This document shows positions 34,889 to 43,844 of a DNA stretch of 64,000 nucleotides, piece by piece (the stretch's first letter is position 1; every line of letters starts with the position of its first letter). Position numbers and translations under genes: made by a program. The stretch covers positions 124,001-188,000 of the forward strand of contig NZ_CP165647.1 in assembly GCF_041199985.1 (NCBI RefSeq), written 5' to 3'. The notes under the pieces were generated by a model. It ran no database searches. It was not told the DNA's origin and was given only the letters and a program-made list of their open reading frames with translations. The DNA comes from Leptotrichia sp. HSP-536. GTDB lineage: Bacteria > Fusobacteriota > Fusobacteriia > Fusobacteriales > Leptotrichiaceae.

Positions 34889-36301
34889 ATGGATAGAGAA
34901 CATTCAATAGAAAATACAAAAAAATATGCGATACTGGAGGTTATGTTCTTTAACGGTTATTCAGTAGGGATGCAAAGTTTTGTACTTCTAAGTTTAGCAA
35001 TTTATTTTAATATGAGTTCTTTTTTTATATCAATTGTATCATCTCTGCCAACAGCAGGATATTTGCTGCAAATATTTACTAAGCGGGTAAATATCTTGCT
35101 TGGAAGCAGGAAAAAGACGATGGTGATAGCGGCGACTGTTTCAAGACTGGTTATTTGTGTGATGCCTTTTGCTGTTTTTTTTGATATAAGAAGGCAGGAA
35201 GTGTATTTTGCAGTAATGTTTATTTATGCTCTTGTTTCACCTTTTTCAAATAATGTCTGGACGACTGTAATGACTAAGATTGTTGATAAAAGGGAAAGAG
35301 GAAAATATTTTGGGAAACGTAATTTGTTTTCATCGTTGTCCACTGTAGTTTACACTTTGTTTTACGGATATGTCTTGTCAATGCCAGACAGGAAAAATGC
35401 AATGCTTATCTTGACAATAGCAATGTCGCTTTCGGCAATAGGCTCGGCGATATTTATGTGTCTTCATTATGTACCTGATTCAGAAAGTGATATGAAAAAA
35501 GTGAGCATAAAGACAGCATTTAAAAATAAAAATTTTGTCATTTATTTAAAATTTGCTTCCGTGTGGCTGTTTACATGGGAATTTCTAAAGCCAATGACAG
35601 AATATTACAGAATAAAAGTGCTTGGTGTAAATACAATGTTCATTTCCCAAATGGGAGTTCTAACAGCGGTATTGTCAAGCGTACTTTATCTAGTTTATGG
35701 AAAATTGTCTGATAAATACGGAAACAAGACAATGTTAAGAATGGGAATATTTTTTACAACATATTACGTACTTACCTATTTTTCAATGACTCAGGATAAT
35801 AAAATGTCAATGCTTTTTGCAGCCGCAGTAATTGATGCGATAGGATTTACAGCGATAACATTAAGTTTATTGAATCTGATGATGGAAGTTTCAGGCGAGC
35901 CTGCTGATTCTTATGTGGGAGCTTATGCGATGGTTTCGGGACTTTCGGCAATATTGGCAGGATTATTTGGTGGAATACTGGGGAAATTTATAAATAATGG
36001 GGTAATTTATATTTTGGGGGAACAATTTTACACAATAAGGTTTGCTTTTGTTATAGGATTTATTTTAAGATTGTTTTCATTGTTGGAATTGACGAGAGTT
36101 TATTCGTTTGAGAAAACATTTGTGTACGCTGGGGGAAGCAGCCGTATAAAAAGCATGTTTTCAAAAATAATGTTTTCAGGCTCAAGATACGTTATTCATT
36201 CTAATAAAGGGAAAAATGAGGATTCTGATGAGAAGGAGAATGATGTAAGCGGAGAAGAGAATGTCAATGGTAAATTTAATGAAAGTAAGGAAGAACTGTA
36301 A
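34889..36301 (+). CDS. MFS transporter
   Basis: This 470-residue protein has about twelve membrane helices and major-facilitator features such as the loop DKRERGKYFGKRNLFSS between helices 4 and 5 and GKLSDKYGNKTMLRMG between helices 8 and 9 (GXLXDRXGRR-type motif). Its C-terminal tail (about 45 residues) is rich in Glu, Ser and Asn and cytoplasmic. The substrate is unknown. It follows crcB closely but nothing in its sequence ties it to fluoride. A GGAGGG site precedes the ATG. Confidence 0.85.
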   Translation: MDREHSIENTKKYAILEVMFFNGYSVGMQSFVLLSLAIYFNMSSFFISIVSSLPTAGYLLQIFTKRVNILLGSRKKTMVIAATVSRLVICVMPFAVFFDIRRQEVYFAVMFIYALVSPFSNNVWTTVMTKIVDKRERGKYFGKRNLFSSLSTVVYTLFYGYVLSMPDRKNAMLILTIAMSLSAIGSAIFMCLHYVPDSESDMKKVSIKTAFKNKNFVIYLKFASVWLFTWEFLKPMTEYYRIKVLGVNTMFISQMGVLTAVLSSVLYLVYGKLSDKYGNKTMLRMGIFFTTYYVLTYFSMTQDNKMSMLFAAAVIDAIGFTAITLSLLNLMMEVSGEPADSYVGAYAMVSGLSAILAGLFGGILGKFINNGVIYILGEQFYTIRFAFVIGFILRLFSLLELTRVYSFEKTFVYAGGSSRIKSMFSKIMFSGSRYVIHSNKGKNEDSDEKENDVSGEENVNGKFNESKEEL

Positions 36302-36354
36302 TTGATTTGTAGCCAGTTATAAGAGTAAAAAGTTGTAGAAATTGAGTAGCATAG

Positions 36355-36455
36355 CAAGGAGTCAAGACCCCTTGTCAAAGAGTGTAGAAAAACAAGGAAA
36401 TTAAACATTAAAAAATTGGGATTTTTAGACTTTTACAAATGAGTAAAAGTTTTGT
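36355..36455 (+). terminator. Two hairpins after the MFS gene
   Basis: CAAGGAGTC-AA-GACCCCTTG (36355-36374, one mismatch) and CTTTTAC-AAATGA-GTAAAAG (36430-36449, then TTTTG) lie in the 170-base gap before the next gene. The second resembles a weak terminator. Confidence 0.4.
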
Positions 36456-36471
36456 AGAATAGGAGAATTTT

Positions 36472-37440
36472 ATGAAAAAGATTTTAGAAAAAATTGGGAA
36501 AGATGAGTTGTTGGAATATTGGCGTTTGTCTAAAGGGAGATTTGATGCTGGGAATTTTGTAGGAATTAATGGTGAATTTGCTATTTTTACATCAATCAGT
36601 CCGTATGGGAAAAATGACGGGTTTAGATTTATAAAGATAAATGATTTGAAAAAATTTGGGAAAAATACGGAATATTTGGAATTAATGAAGGAAAAAATAG
36701 AAGAAAGAAAATCTAGTGATAGAAAAATTATTGAACTTGAAAAAAATAAATTTTTTAAGGAATTGTTTAAATATTTCAAAAAGAATAAAATTAAATTAAG
36801 ATTATTTTATGAAGATGACTATCAGAGAGAAGGATATTTAGTAAAAGAATCAAAAGAAATTTTACACTTTCAATGGTGTGATGAGGGTGATAGGGAATCA
36901 GAAGAATTTATAAGAAAAAGTGAAATGAAAAGTATAGAGATAGGGAAAAATGTTGTTAAAGATATTGTCGTTAAAGATGATAAAATTCAGAAAAATAAAA
37001 TTGTAATAGCGAGAAATGATATTCAAGGAAGTGTTATTTTTCAAGATGAAAATTATACGTTAATTTATGAAAATGATTTGTTTTGGGCAGATTGCAAGTT
37101 TATAATAATAAAAACATTAGACATTTGGGAAATTACAGAAAAAGTTTATCGCATAGAAACAGAGAATATATCTTTAGAAGAAATTTTGCCTGATATTTCA
37201 AATATGGAAATAAAGGAGATCTTGAAAAAGTGTTTTGAAAATAAAATATTAGTACATTTTGAGTATGAAAAATCATATTTTGAGAAATTTGGGATAATTG
37301 AAAAATTTGAGAATGATAGATTAATTTTGCGGGAAATAGATAAGGGAAGTGGAATTTTTGTTTCTAAATCAGAAATATTGATTGAGGATATTTCGTTTTT
37401 ATTAGTCAGAAATTATAGAGTTTTGGGAATAGTGGGATAA
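36472..37440 (+). CDS. Hypothetical protein with internal duplication
   Basis: I do not recognise this 322-residue cytoplasmic protein. It has no membrane segment or signal peptide. Stretches near 100-160 (KIKLRLFYEDDYQREGYL) and 245-315 (NKILVHFEYEKSYFEKFG) have the same pattern: a beta-strand with aromatic/acidic residues, G-Y/I-[LV]-[VE]-K, then a 'F-KSE' segment. Residues about 15-65 and 180-230 also resemble each other. The protein may be two copies of one beta-rich unit. An AGGAG site precedes the ATG. Confidence 0.7.
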   Translation: MKKILEKIGKDELLEYWRLSKGRFDAGNFVGINGEFAIFTSISPYGKNDGFRFIKINDLKKFGKNTEYLELMKEKIEERKSSDRKIIELEKNKFFKELFKYFKKNKIKLRLFYEDDYQREGYLVKESKEILHFQWCDEGDRESEEFIRKSEMKSIEIGKNVVKDIVVKDDKIQKNKIVIARNDIQGSVIFQDENYTLIYENDLFWADCKFIIIKTLDIWEITEKVYRIETENISLEEILPDISNMEIKEILKKCFENKILVHFEYEKSYFEKFGIIEKFENDRLILREIDKGSGIFVSKSEILIEDISFLLVRNYRVLGIVG

Positions 37441-37601
37441 AACTATGTCTCTGTTTGATACAGTAAAAAAGAGAACTTACTTGGGCGGTTAGTTCTCATT
37501 TTATTTATTTAGTATTATGATTTATCTTTACAAAATAGTCATATCATTAAAATTGCAAAAATGTAATATTTTAAAATAAAATTTTTACTATAATTCCAAA
37601 A

Positions 37602-38816
37602 TTATAAATCCAACAAAAAATCAATAATCCGTTTTCGTTGAATCCCATTTATATTATATTCATCTAAATTATCCATAGAAAGAACATATTTGGGATAGTT
37701 GTCTTCAATGTTTTTTAATGGAGAAAATTCTCGGTCAATGGTATTTTCTGAAGCTAAAAGATAAGTTACTTGAATATATAATTTTTTATCTTCTTTTTGT
37801 GCGATGAAATCAATTTCTTTTGTTTTTAATTTTCCGATATTTACATTGTATTTTCTTCTTAATAGTTCTAAATAGATGATGTTTTCAAGATGACCAGCGA
37901 TGTCGTTTGCTTTGTATCCTAATTGAGAATGTTTTAAACCTAAGTCAAGAAGATAAAATTTTTCTTGTGTTTCTAAAATGGATTTTCCTTTTATGTCATA
38001 TCTTTTAACTTTTGAAATTATATACGCATTCTCAAGTGCTTTTAAATAATTATAAACGGTTTCAACACTTAATTTTCTACCTTGATTTTTCAAAAAATCT
38101 GAAATTTTTTTGGCAGAAAAAATATTTCCAATATTATCAAAAATATATAAAATTATTCGTTCTAAAAGTTCAATATCCCTTATATTATTTCTTGCAACAA
38201 CATCTTTTAGCAAGACAGAATTATAAATATCAGTCAAATATTGATAAATTGAAGTTTTATCTTGATTAAAATTGTGGATGGCAGGTAAACCTCCAAATTG
38301 CAAATATTTTTCAAAATATTCTTCATTGCTGTAAATTTTTTCTGGATTTTGAATTTTGGAAAAATCTATAAATTCTTTAAAAGATAAAGGAAAAACCTTT
38401 ATTTCAACATATCTTCCTGCGATGTAGGTAGCCAATTCCGAAGATAATAAATTAGCATTTGAACCAGTGATATAAATATCACAATCTAAGTCAACTAGCA
38501 ATGAATTTATCACTTTTTCCCAAGAAACAACTTCTTGAATTTCATCGAGTAAAATATAAATTTTACCAGCTAAATTTGTTGATTTTTCAATAATATAGCT
38601 ATATAATTTTTGAAAATTTGCAAATTCGGCGAACATTAAAGACTCAAAATTAATAAAAATAATATTTTCTTTATTAATTCCTTTTTCTTCAAGTTCTTTA
38701 GATATTAATTTTAAAATCATAGATTTCCCACTTCTACGCATACCAGTAATAACTTTTATTATAGGTTTATCCATAAATTTCCTAATTTCTTTTAAATATT
38801 GCTCTCTTTTTATCAT
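37602..38816 (-). CDS. AAA ATPase with DUF4143 domain
   Basis: This 404-residue cytoplasmic protein belongs to the large family of ATPases with a C-terminal nuclease-like DUF4143 domain. Walker A is ITGMRRSGKSMIL (about residue 21-33), Walker B IYILLDEIQEV (about 104), sensor region DIYITGSNANLLS, followed by a winged-helix section (VETVYNYLKALENAYI) and the C-terminal domain with KTKEIDFIAQKEDKKLYIQV. Those last residues match the D-E-K pattern of restriction-like folds. The cellular role is unknown. It is a lone gene, transcribed toward the hypothetical gene upstream. Confidence 0.9.
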   Translation of the reverse strand: MIKREQYLKEIRKFMDKPIIKVITGMRRSGKSMILKLISKELEEKGINKENIIFINFESLMFAEFANFQKLYSYIIEKSTNLAGKIYILLDEIQEVVSWEKVINSLLVDLDCDIYITGSNANLLSSELATYIAGRYVEIKVFPLSFKEFIDFSKIQNPEKIYSNEEYFEKYLQFGGLPAIHNFNQDKTSIYQYLTDIYNSVLLKDVVARNNIRDIELLERIILYIFDNIGNIFSAKKISDFLKNQGRKLSVETVYNYLKALENAYIISKVKRYDIKGKSILETQEKFYLLDLGLKHSQLGYKANDIAGHLENIIYLELLRRKYNVNIGKLKTKEIDFIAQKEDKKLYIQVTYLLASENTIDREFSPLKNIEDNYPKYVLSMDNLDEYNINGIQRKRIIDFLLDL

Positions 38817-38954
38817 TTTATCACCACCTATATTAACATATACAAGAAATTATATACTAAATTAAAAAATTTTTCAACTTATACTAGAAAAACTTTATGA
38901 AATAACATATTTCTTACTTATATAATAGAAAAAATAAACAAAATTTTCCAAACA

Positions 38955-38983
38955 TTGTAAACAAATATCAAAAATGATATAAT
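38955..38983 (+). promoter_or_regulatory. Promoter of the ABC-F gene
   Basis: TTGTAA (38955-38960), 17 bases, TATAAT (38978-38983), giving a leader of about 60 bases before the ABC-F start codon. Confidence 0.65.
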
Positions 38984-39051
38984 TTAACGAATAAAATTAA
39001 AATACAGGATAAAAAAATAATTGATAAAATAGAGAAAAGGAAGGGAATTTG

Positions 39052-40986
39052 ATGAGTTTAGTGCAATTTAATAAGGTGTATAAGCAGTTTGCTGGGGAAT
39101 ATATATTGAAGGATATTAATTTTACGATTGAGGAGAAGGATAAGATTGGGCTTGTGGGGGTAAATGGGGCTGGGAAGTCTACGATTATCAGGATGCTTTT
39201 GGGGGAAGAGCGGATTGATGGGAATGAGAATAATCTTAACGAGTTTGGGGAAATTGTGAAAAGCGGGGCTACAAAAATTGGGTATTTGTCACAGAATACA
39301 GAGTTTTCAGATGAAAAAAATACGATTTACGAGGAAATGATGACTATTTTTGAGGAAGAGAGAAAAATTTGGGACGAGATTCAGAAGGTTAATATGCTTT
39401 TGGGAACTGCGAGTGAAGATGAAATGGAAAGCCTGATTAACAAGTCTGCTGAACTTTCCTCTATTTATGAGGCAAAAAATGGATATGAAATTGAATACAA
39501 GATTAAGCAGGTGCTTACGGGGCTTGAGCTTACTGGAGAATACGAGAATTTACTATTGCAGGATTTGAGCGGTGGGGAAAGAACACGTGTTTCACTTGCA
39601 AAACTGCTTTTGTCTGAACCTGACTTGCTGATTCTGGATGAGCCGACAAATCATCTGGACTTGATTTCAATTGAGTGGCTTGAGGATTATTTGAAAAAGT
39701 ATAATAAGGCGTTTTTGCTTGTTTCTCACGATAGAATATTTTTGGATAATGTCTGTACGAAAATTTTTGAATTAGAAAATAAAAAATTACATAAGTATGA
39801 TGGCAACTTTTCATCATTTATTCTTCAAAAGGAGATGATTTTGAAGGGGGAAATCAAGCGATATGAGAAGGAGCAGGAAAAAATTAAGAAAATGGAGGAA
39901 TATATTGACAGATTTCGGGCTGGAATAAAGGCAAGACAGGCGAAAGGACGGCAAAAAATACTGGATAGAATCGAGAGAATGGAAGATCCTGTATTTAATC
40001 CGCAAAGAATGAGGCTAAAATTTGAAGCAGCTAAAATGAGTGGAGAAAATGTGTTGAAAGTTAGAAACTTGTCTAAAAGCTTTGACGGGAAAAAAGTTTT
40101 GAATAATATAAATTTTGAGCTTTTTCGTGGAGAAAGAGTTGGAATTATTGGAAAAAACGGAATTGGGAAATCTACACTTTTGAAAATACTTTTGGATAAG
40201 TTGCCAAAGGATACAGGGGAAATTGAGTTTGGAACAAGGTTAAAAATCGGATATTATGATCAGAATCATCAGGAATTTTCACAGGAAAGCACAATTTTAC
40301 AGGAAATAAATAATTCACTTGATTTGACGGAAGAATACTTGCGAACACTTGCAGGCGGATTTTTGTTTTCTGGAGATGATGTGCAGAAAAAAATCAGTAT
40401 GCTAAGCGGTGGAGAAAGAGTCCGTGTGGCATTTTTGAAACTTTATATGGAAAAAGCCAACTTTTTGATTTTAGATGAACCGACGAACCATCTGGATGTT
40501 TATTCCATCGAAGTGCTTGAGGACGCTTTGGAGGATTTTGACGGAACAATGCTAGTCGTTTCTCACAACAGACACTTTTTAGACACAGTCTGCAACACAA
40601 TTTACTGCCTTGATGAAAACGGACTTACAAAATTCAAAGGAAATTACGAAGACTACAAGGAAAGCCTAAAAACAGCAAAATCAGCTTCTCAAGGAACAGA
40701 CCTCGAAACGAAGGAAGAGAAAAAACTTTCATATCAGGAGCAGAAGGAACAGTCAAGAAAAATCGCAAAATTGAAACGTGATATTGAAAAACTGGAAAAG
40801 GAAATGGAAAAAATCACAGAAATGAGAGAAAACTTGAACGCAGAATACGAAAAAGCTGGAAAAGAAAACAATATGGAAAAACTTATGGAAGTACAGGAAA
40901 AGCTGGACAAACTGGAAGAAGAAGAGATGGAAAAGATGGAAGAGTGGGATGTGAAAAGTGGGGAGTTGGATAAAATGGAATTGTAA
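39052..40986 (+). CDS. ABC-F ATPase
   Basis: This 644-residue soluble protein has two ABC domains and no membrane part, as in ABC-F translation factors (Uup/EttA/resistance proteins). Domain 1: Walker A GVNGAGKST, signature LSGGERTRVSLAKLL, Walker B LLILDEPTNHLD. The linker helix region includes IKARQAKGRQKILDRIERM. Domain 2: GKNGIGKST, LSGGERVRVAFLKL and LILDEPTNHLD. A long Glu/Lys coiled coil (about 545-644) ends the protein, as in Uup-like members. It probably acts on the ribosomal E site; whether it gives antibiotic protection is not visible. ATG 39052 fits the AAGGAAGGG site better than the TTG just before it. Confidence 0.92.
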   Translation: MSLVQFNKVYKQFAGEYILKDINFTIEEKDKIGLVGVNGAGKSTIIRMLLGEERIDGNENNLNEFGEIVKSGATKIGYLSQNTEFSDEKNTIYEEMMTIFEEERKIWDEIQKVNMLLGTASEDEMESLINKSAELSSIYEAKNGYEIEYKIKQVLTGLELTGEYENLLLQDLSGGERTRVSLAKLLLSEPDLLILDEPTNHLDLISIEWLEDYLKKYNKAFLLVSHDRIFLDNVCTKIFELENKKLHKYDGNFSSFILQKEMILKGEIKRYEKEQEKIKKMEEYIDRFRAGIKARQAKGRQKILDRIERMEDPVFNPQRMRLKFEAAKMSGENVLKVRNLSKSFDGKKVLNNINFELFRGERVGIIGKNGIGKSTLLKILLDKLPKDTGEIEFGTRLKIGYYDQNHQEFSQESTILQEINNSLDLTEEYLRTLAGGFLFSGDDVQKKISMLSGGERVRVAFLKLYMEKANFLILDEPTNHLDVYSIEVLEDALEDFDGTMLVVSHNRHFLDTVCNTIYCLDENGLTKFKGNYEDYKESLKTAKSASQGTDLETKEEKKLSYQEQKEQSRKIAKLKRDIEKLEKEMEKITEMRENLNAEYEKAGKENNMEKLMEVQEKLDKLEEEEMEKMEEWDVKSGELDKMEL

Positions 40987-41040
40987 ATAAAAAATATTTG
41001 TTATATTTTTATGAATTAATTTGAGTATGATTTTTGGAGG

Positions 41041-41074
41041 CTAGAAAAAATAGGGGCAGTTCTAGTCTTTTTTA
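41041..41074 (+). terminator. Intrinsic terminator after the ABC-F gene
   Basis: CTAGAA (41041-41046) pairs with TTCTAG (41060-41065), followed by TCTTTTTTATT. Confidence 0.6.
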
Positions 41075-41113
41075 TTAAATAATTTTTAATCATATATAAA
41101 ATATATTAGAATT

Positions 41114-41136
41114 TATATATATATATATATATATAT
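41114..41136. repeat. (TA)11 dinucleotide repeat
   Basis: An uninterrupted TA tract of 23 bases lies just upstream of a candidate promoter (TTGAAA 41144-41149; TATAAT 41165-41170) for the small exported protein that follows. Slippage could change the distance of upstream sites, but the -35/-10 spacing itself is outside the tract. Confidence 0.7.
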
Positions 41137-41222
41137 TATAATTTTGAAATTGAAAAATAAATGTTATAATTTAATCGTAAGATAAATAAATGTAAAAAAT
41201 ACAATTTAAAGGAGGAAAAGAC

Positions 41223-41438
41223 ATGAAAAAATATTTAATTTTAGGGGCTATGATTTTTTTGAGTTCAGTTAATTTATTTAGTAGAGGTCAAAATTATTGT
41301 GCGAAAGCTTATAATGTAGTATCTTGTTTAGAATTTAAAGATGGAACTATGAAAGTGACATATTATGATTTGTTAACTCATAGAAATATAACTGAGCAAG
41401 AATATGAAGAAATAAAAAAAGTACGTCCACAAGAATAA
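41223..41438 (+). CDS. Small exported protein
   Basis: This 71-residue protein has a signal peptide (KKYLILGAMIFLSSVNLFS, cleavage likely near residue 20) and a short mature part with two Cys residues (NYCAKAYNVVSCLEF) that could form a disulfide. I do not recognise the family. AAAGGAGGAAAAG is a strong site before the ATG. A lipoprotein gene follows 36 bases later, so they are likely co-expressed. Confidence 0.7.
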   Translation: MKKYLILGAMIFLSSVNLFSRGQNYCAKAYNVVSCLEFKDGTMKVTYYDLLTHRNITEQEYEEIKKVRPQE

Positions 41439-41474
41439 AAAAATATTTTGATTTTAATTTGAGGAGAGCAGACT

Positions 41475-42008
41475 ATGAGAAGAAAATTAAAAAAAGGAGG
41501 GCAAATATTTTTTATAATTTTATTATTGCTATTTTTGATTGAATGTGGACACAATAATAATACTAGTGAGAAAAAAAATAAATTAATAGAAAACAAATCA
41601 ATGAATCTTATTTTTCGGGATAATGAAAATAAAAAATATAAAGTAAATATAAAAGGTTTGAGTTCTTTGGAAGAAAACTTCGAAGAATTTGGAAGTGAAG
41701 AATGTTCACATCTATATAAATTATCTTTGATACAAAAAGCAGTAGAAGAAAATAAAGATTTACCAGAAGAAATAAATGATCAAGTTACTAATGAATTTTT
41801 TAATTTTGGAAGAGAATTTACGATTAAGGTTAATCCAGATGTAATAGGAACTTACGCTGGACCAGAAGAGGTGGTAAAAGCAATAAAAAAAGAGTGTAAA
41901 AATGGTAATAAAATAATAAAATCAAGTCCCTTGTTAAGTAAAATGAAATATGGAGAAACGGGTTTAATGCTTGATAAATTATTTAATGGTAAGAAAAATA
42001 AAGAATAG
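41475..42008 (+). CDS. Putative lipoprotein
   Basis: This 177-residue protein has a basic N-terminus and a lipoprotein signal (FFIILLLLFLIEC, Cys near residue 23). The mature part is Lys/Glu-rich, with EECSHLYKLSLIQKAV in the middle and a Gly-poor C-terminus; there is no known domain. It follows the small exported protein and is itself followed by an IS insertion. Confidence 0.7.
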   Translation: MRRKLKKGGQIFFIILLLLFLIECGHNNNTSEKKNKLIENKSMNLIFRDNENKKYKVNIKGLSSLEENFEEFGSEECSHLYKLSLIQKAVEENKDLPEEINDQVTNEFFNFGREFTIKVNPDVIGTYAGPEEVVKAIKKECKNGNKIIKSSPLLSKMKYGETGLMLDKLFNGKKNKE

Positions 42009-42105
42009 AATATAGAAATTAATACGAAAAAAGTATATTTAATTAAAAAAGGCTAGAAAACATATAAAAAATTCTAGTTTTTTTTATTATCATAAATTTC
42101 ATAAT

Positions 42106-43002
42106 AGACCTGTTCGATAACTTATAGTTCAAAATTATAAATTGCACAAATTAACGAAAATCTCAGGGCAAATTTTCTTCTCTTGTTTCTATAACGTGTA
42201 GACATTATCCTAAATCTTTTGATATGCCTGTTCACATGCTCTATGTAAATTCTACGCCTTGAAATAATTGAATTGTATTTCTTGTCCTCTTTAGTTAATT
42301 TATGCTTTTTTGTCGATTTTTTAGGTACCAAGCTCTGTGTATCTTATCTATGCCTATGTATCCCTTGTCAGCAATTAAAAGGACATCTTTTGAAAAATAC
42401 ACACGACTTCTGCAGAACAGCCTGAAGTCATGAACGCTCCCGTGCGAAAACGATACGTTGAGTATCCTTAAATCTTTTTCGTCTGCCACTATCTGAGCCT
42501 TTATAGTATGTTTTTTCCTTTTTCCTGAATAATATTTCTGCTGTTTTTTTTAGGACGCTCAATTTCACATTCCGTAGCATCAACCAGCACGACTTCTATC
42601 TCAGTGTCCCTGACAAGTTCCCTTTTTTAGGCAAAGAAAACTCCTCGCTTTTTATCAAGATGTTTTCAACCCATTTAACGCACTCACAGATGGTACTTTT
42701 TGCAACACCATATTCAAAGGCAATATTTTCCATAGTTCTATAGTCACGATAGTATGAAAGCATAATTACGAGTCTGTCAAGAACAGACAGTTTTGGCGGA
42801 TGTCCGCCTCTTAAATGTTCAATTCTGTATGATTCATTCAAAAGTTTCAGCATTTTGTCAAAGGTATTTTTTTTAATGCCAAAAATTTTCTGATAGTTTT
42901 CTTCTTTAAGTTTTTTTATTCTTTCAACATTGTTTATCATTTTCATCACCAGTATTATTATACCTTAATATTGGTTTTTATACAAGGTTGTCGAACAGGT
43001 CT
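42106..43002 (-). mobile_element. IS5-family element (ISL2-like), 897 bp, decayed
   Basis: Inverted repeats at 42106-42121 and 42987-43002 (AGACCTGTTCGATAAC against AGACCTGTTCGACAAC, one mismatch) are flanked by AAT on both sides (42103-42105 and 43003-43005), a 3-bp target duplication usual for this subgroup. The transposase inside is out of frame. Confidence 0.85.
42122..42949 (-). pseudogene. IS5/ISL2-like transposase, broken
   Basis: Minus-strand pieces: 42949-42596 (helix-turn-helix part, ending near KKGNLSGTLR), then 42489-42295 (KDLRILNVSFSHGSVHDF, ADKGYIGIDKIHR; catalytic Asp region) and 42331-42122 (SRRRIYIEHVNRHIKRFRI, the final Glu of the DDE triad in YIEHV). A stretch around 42500-42600 that should carry the first Asp (EVVLVDATECEIERP in another frame) is also shifted. 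At least two frame breaks are needed, so it is inactive. Confidence 0.82.
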
Positions 43003-43189
43003 AATATATTACGACAAATATTAAGATAAAAAATAAAAAAGGATTAAAAAACACAGTAATAAATATTTTGAAAATCATTCAGATTTTGACTGAAACTTTT
43101 CCATAAAATATAAAAAATGGATAGAAAAATTATAGAAAAAATTATATACTATTCTTGATAACTATATTTAGGAAAAAAGGGGAGAATAA

Positions 43190-43819
43190 ATGGCAAATAA
43201 TAAATACAGCTGGGAAAACGAAAGTGACAAAATTTTAAAAAGGTTAGTTTCACAAGATGATGAAGAATTTTTGAGTAAAAAACGGGCAAGAGACTTGTTT
43301 GACAATGGGATATTGAAAAATATTCAAGCGGGAACTTTTGAAGGCTTGAAGGAAATACATAGATATTTGTTTCAGGAATGTTATGGAACTGCAGGAAAAA
43401 TAAGGAAACATGATATTCGGAAAGGCGATACTGTGTTTTGTCGTGCGATGTATCTTGAAGATAATTTAAAGACAGTTTCTAAAATGCCTGAAAATACTTT
43501 TGAGAAAATAATTGAAAAATATGTTGAGATGAATATAATGCATCCATTTTATGAGGGAAATGGAAGAACGACTAGGATTTGGCTGGATCAGATGTTGATA
43601 AAAAGGCTTGGAATGTGTGTGAATTGGCAAAATATTAATAGAAATGATTATTTATCGGCAATGAAAAGGAGCGTAGTTAATGATTTGGAATTGAAGTTTC
43701 TTTTGAAGGAGAATTTGATAGGCGATATTGAGAATAGAGATGTATTTATGAATGGGATTAATCAGTCTTATGAGTATGAAAATATGAGGAAATATGATGT
43801 GAAGGAATTGGGAAAATAA
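43190..43819 (+). CDS. fic: Fic-domain AMP transferase, class III
   Basis: This 209-residue protein has the complete Fic motif HPFYEGNGRTTR (about residues 124-135, catalytic His). It also has a C-terminal inhibitory helix with the motif SYEYEN (S-x-x-x-E-N, near 192-197). A C-terminal inhibitory motif in the same chain defines class III Fic, as in the Neisseria meningitidis protein, which the whole sequence resembles (EIHRYLF, RKGDTVFCRAMYLE, VEMNIMHPF). Such enzymes transfer AMP to target proteins; the Neisseria enzyme acts on gyrase/topoisomerase IV. It follows the IS5 remnant, and the CLC gene begins shortly after. Confidence 0.92.
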   Translation: MANNKYSWENESDKILKRLVSQDDEEFLSKKRARDLFDNGILKNIQAGTFEGLKEIHRYLFQECYGTAGKIRKHDIRKGDTVFCRAMYLEDNLKTVSKMPENTFEKIIEKYVEMNIMHPFYEGNGRTTRIWLDQMLIKRLGMCVNWQNINRNDYLSAMKRSVVNDLELKFLLKENLIGDIENRDVFMNGINQSYEYENMRKYDVKELGK

Positions 43820-43844
43820 ATTGATTTGTGAAAGGAAAACTTTA

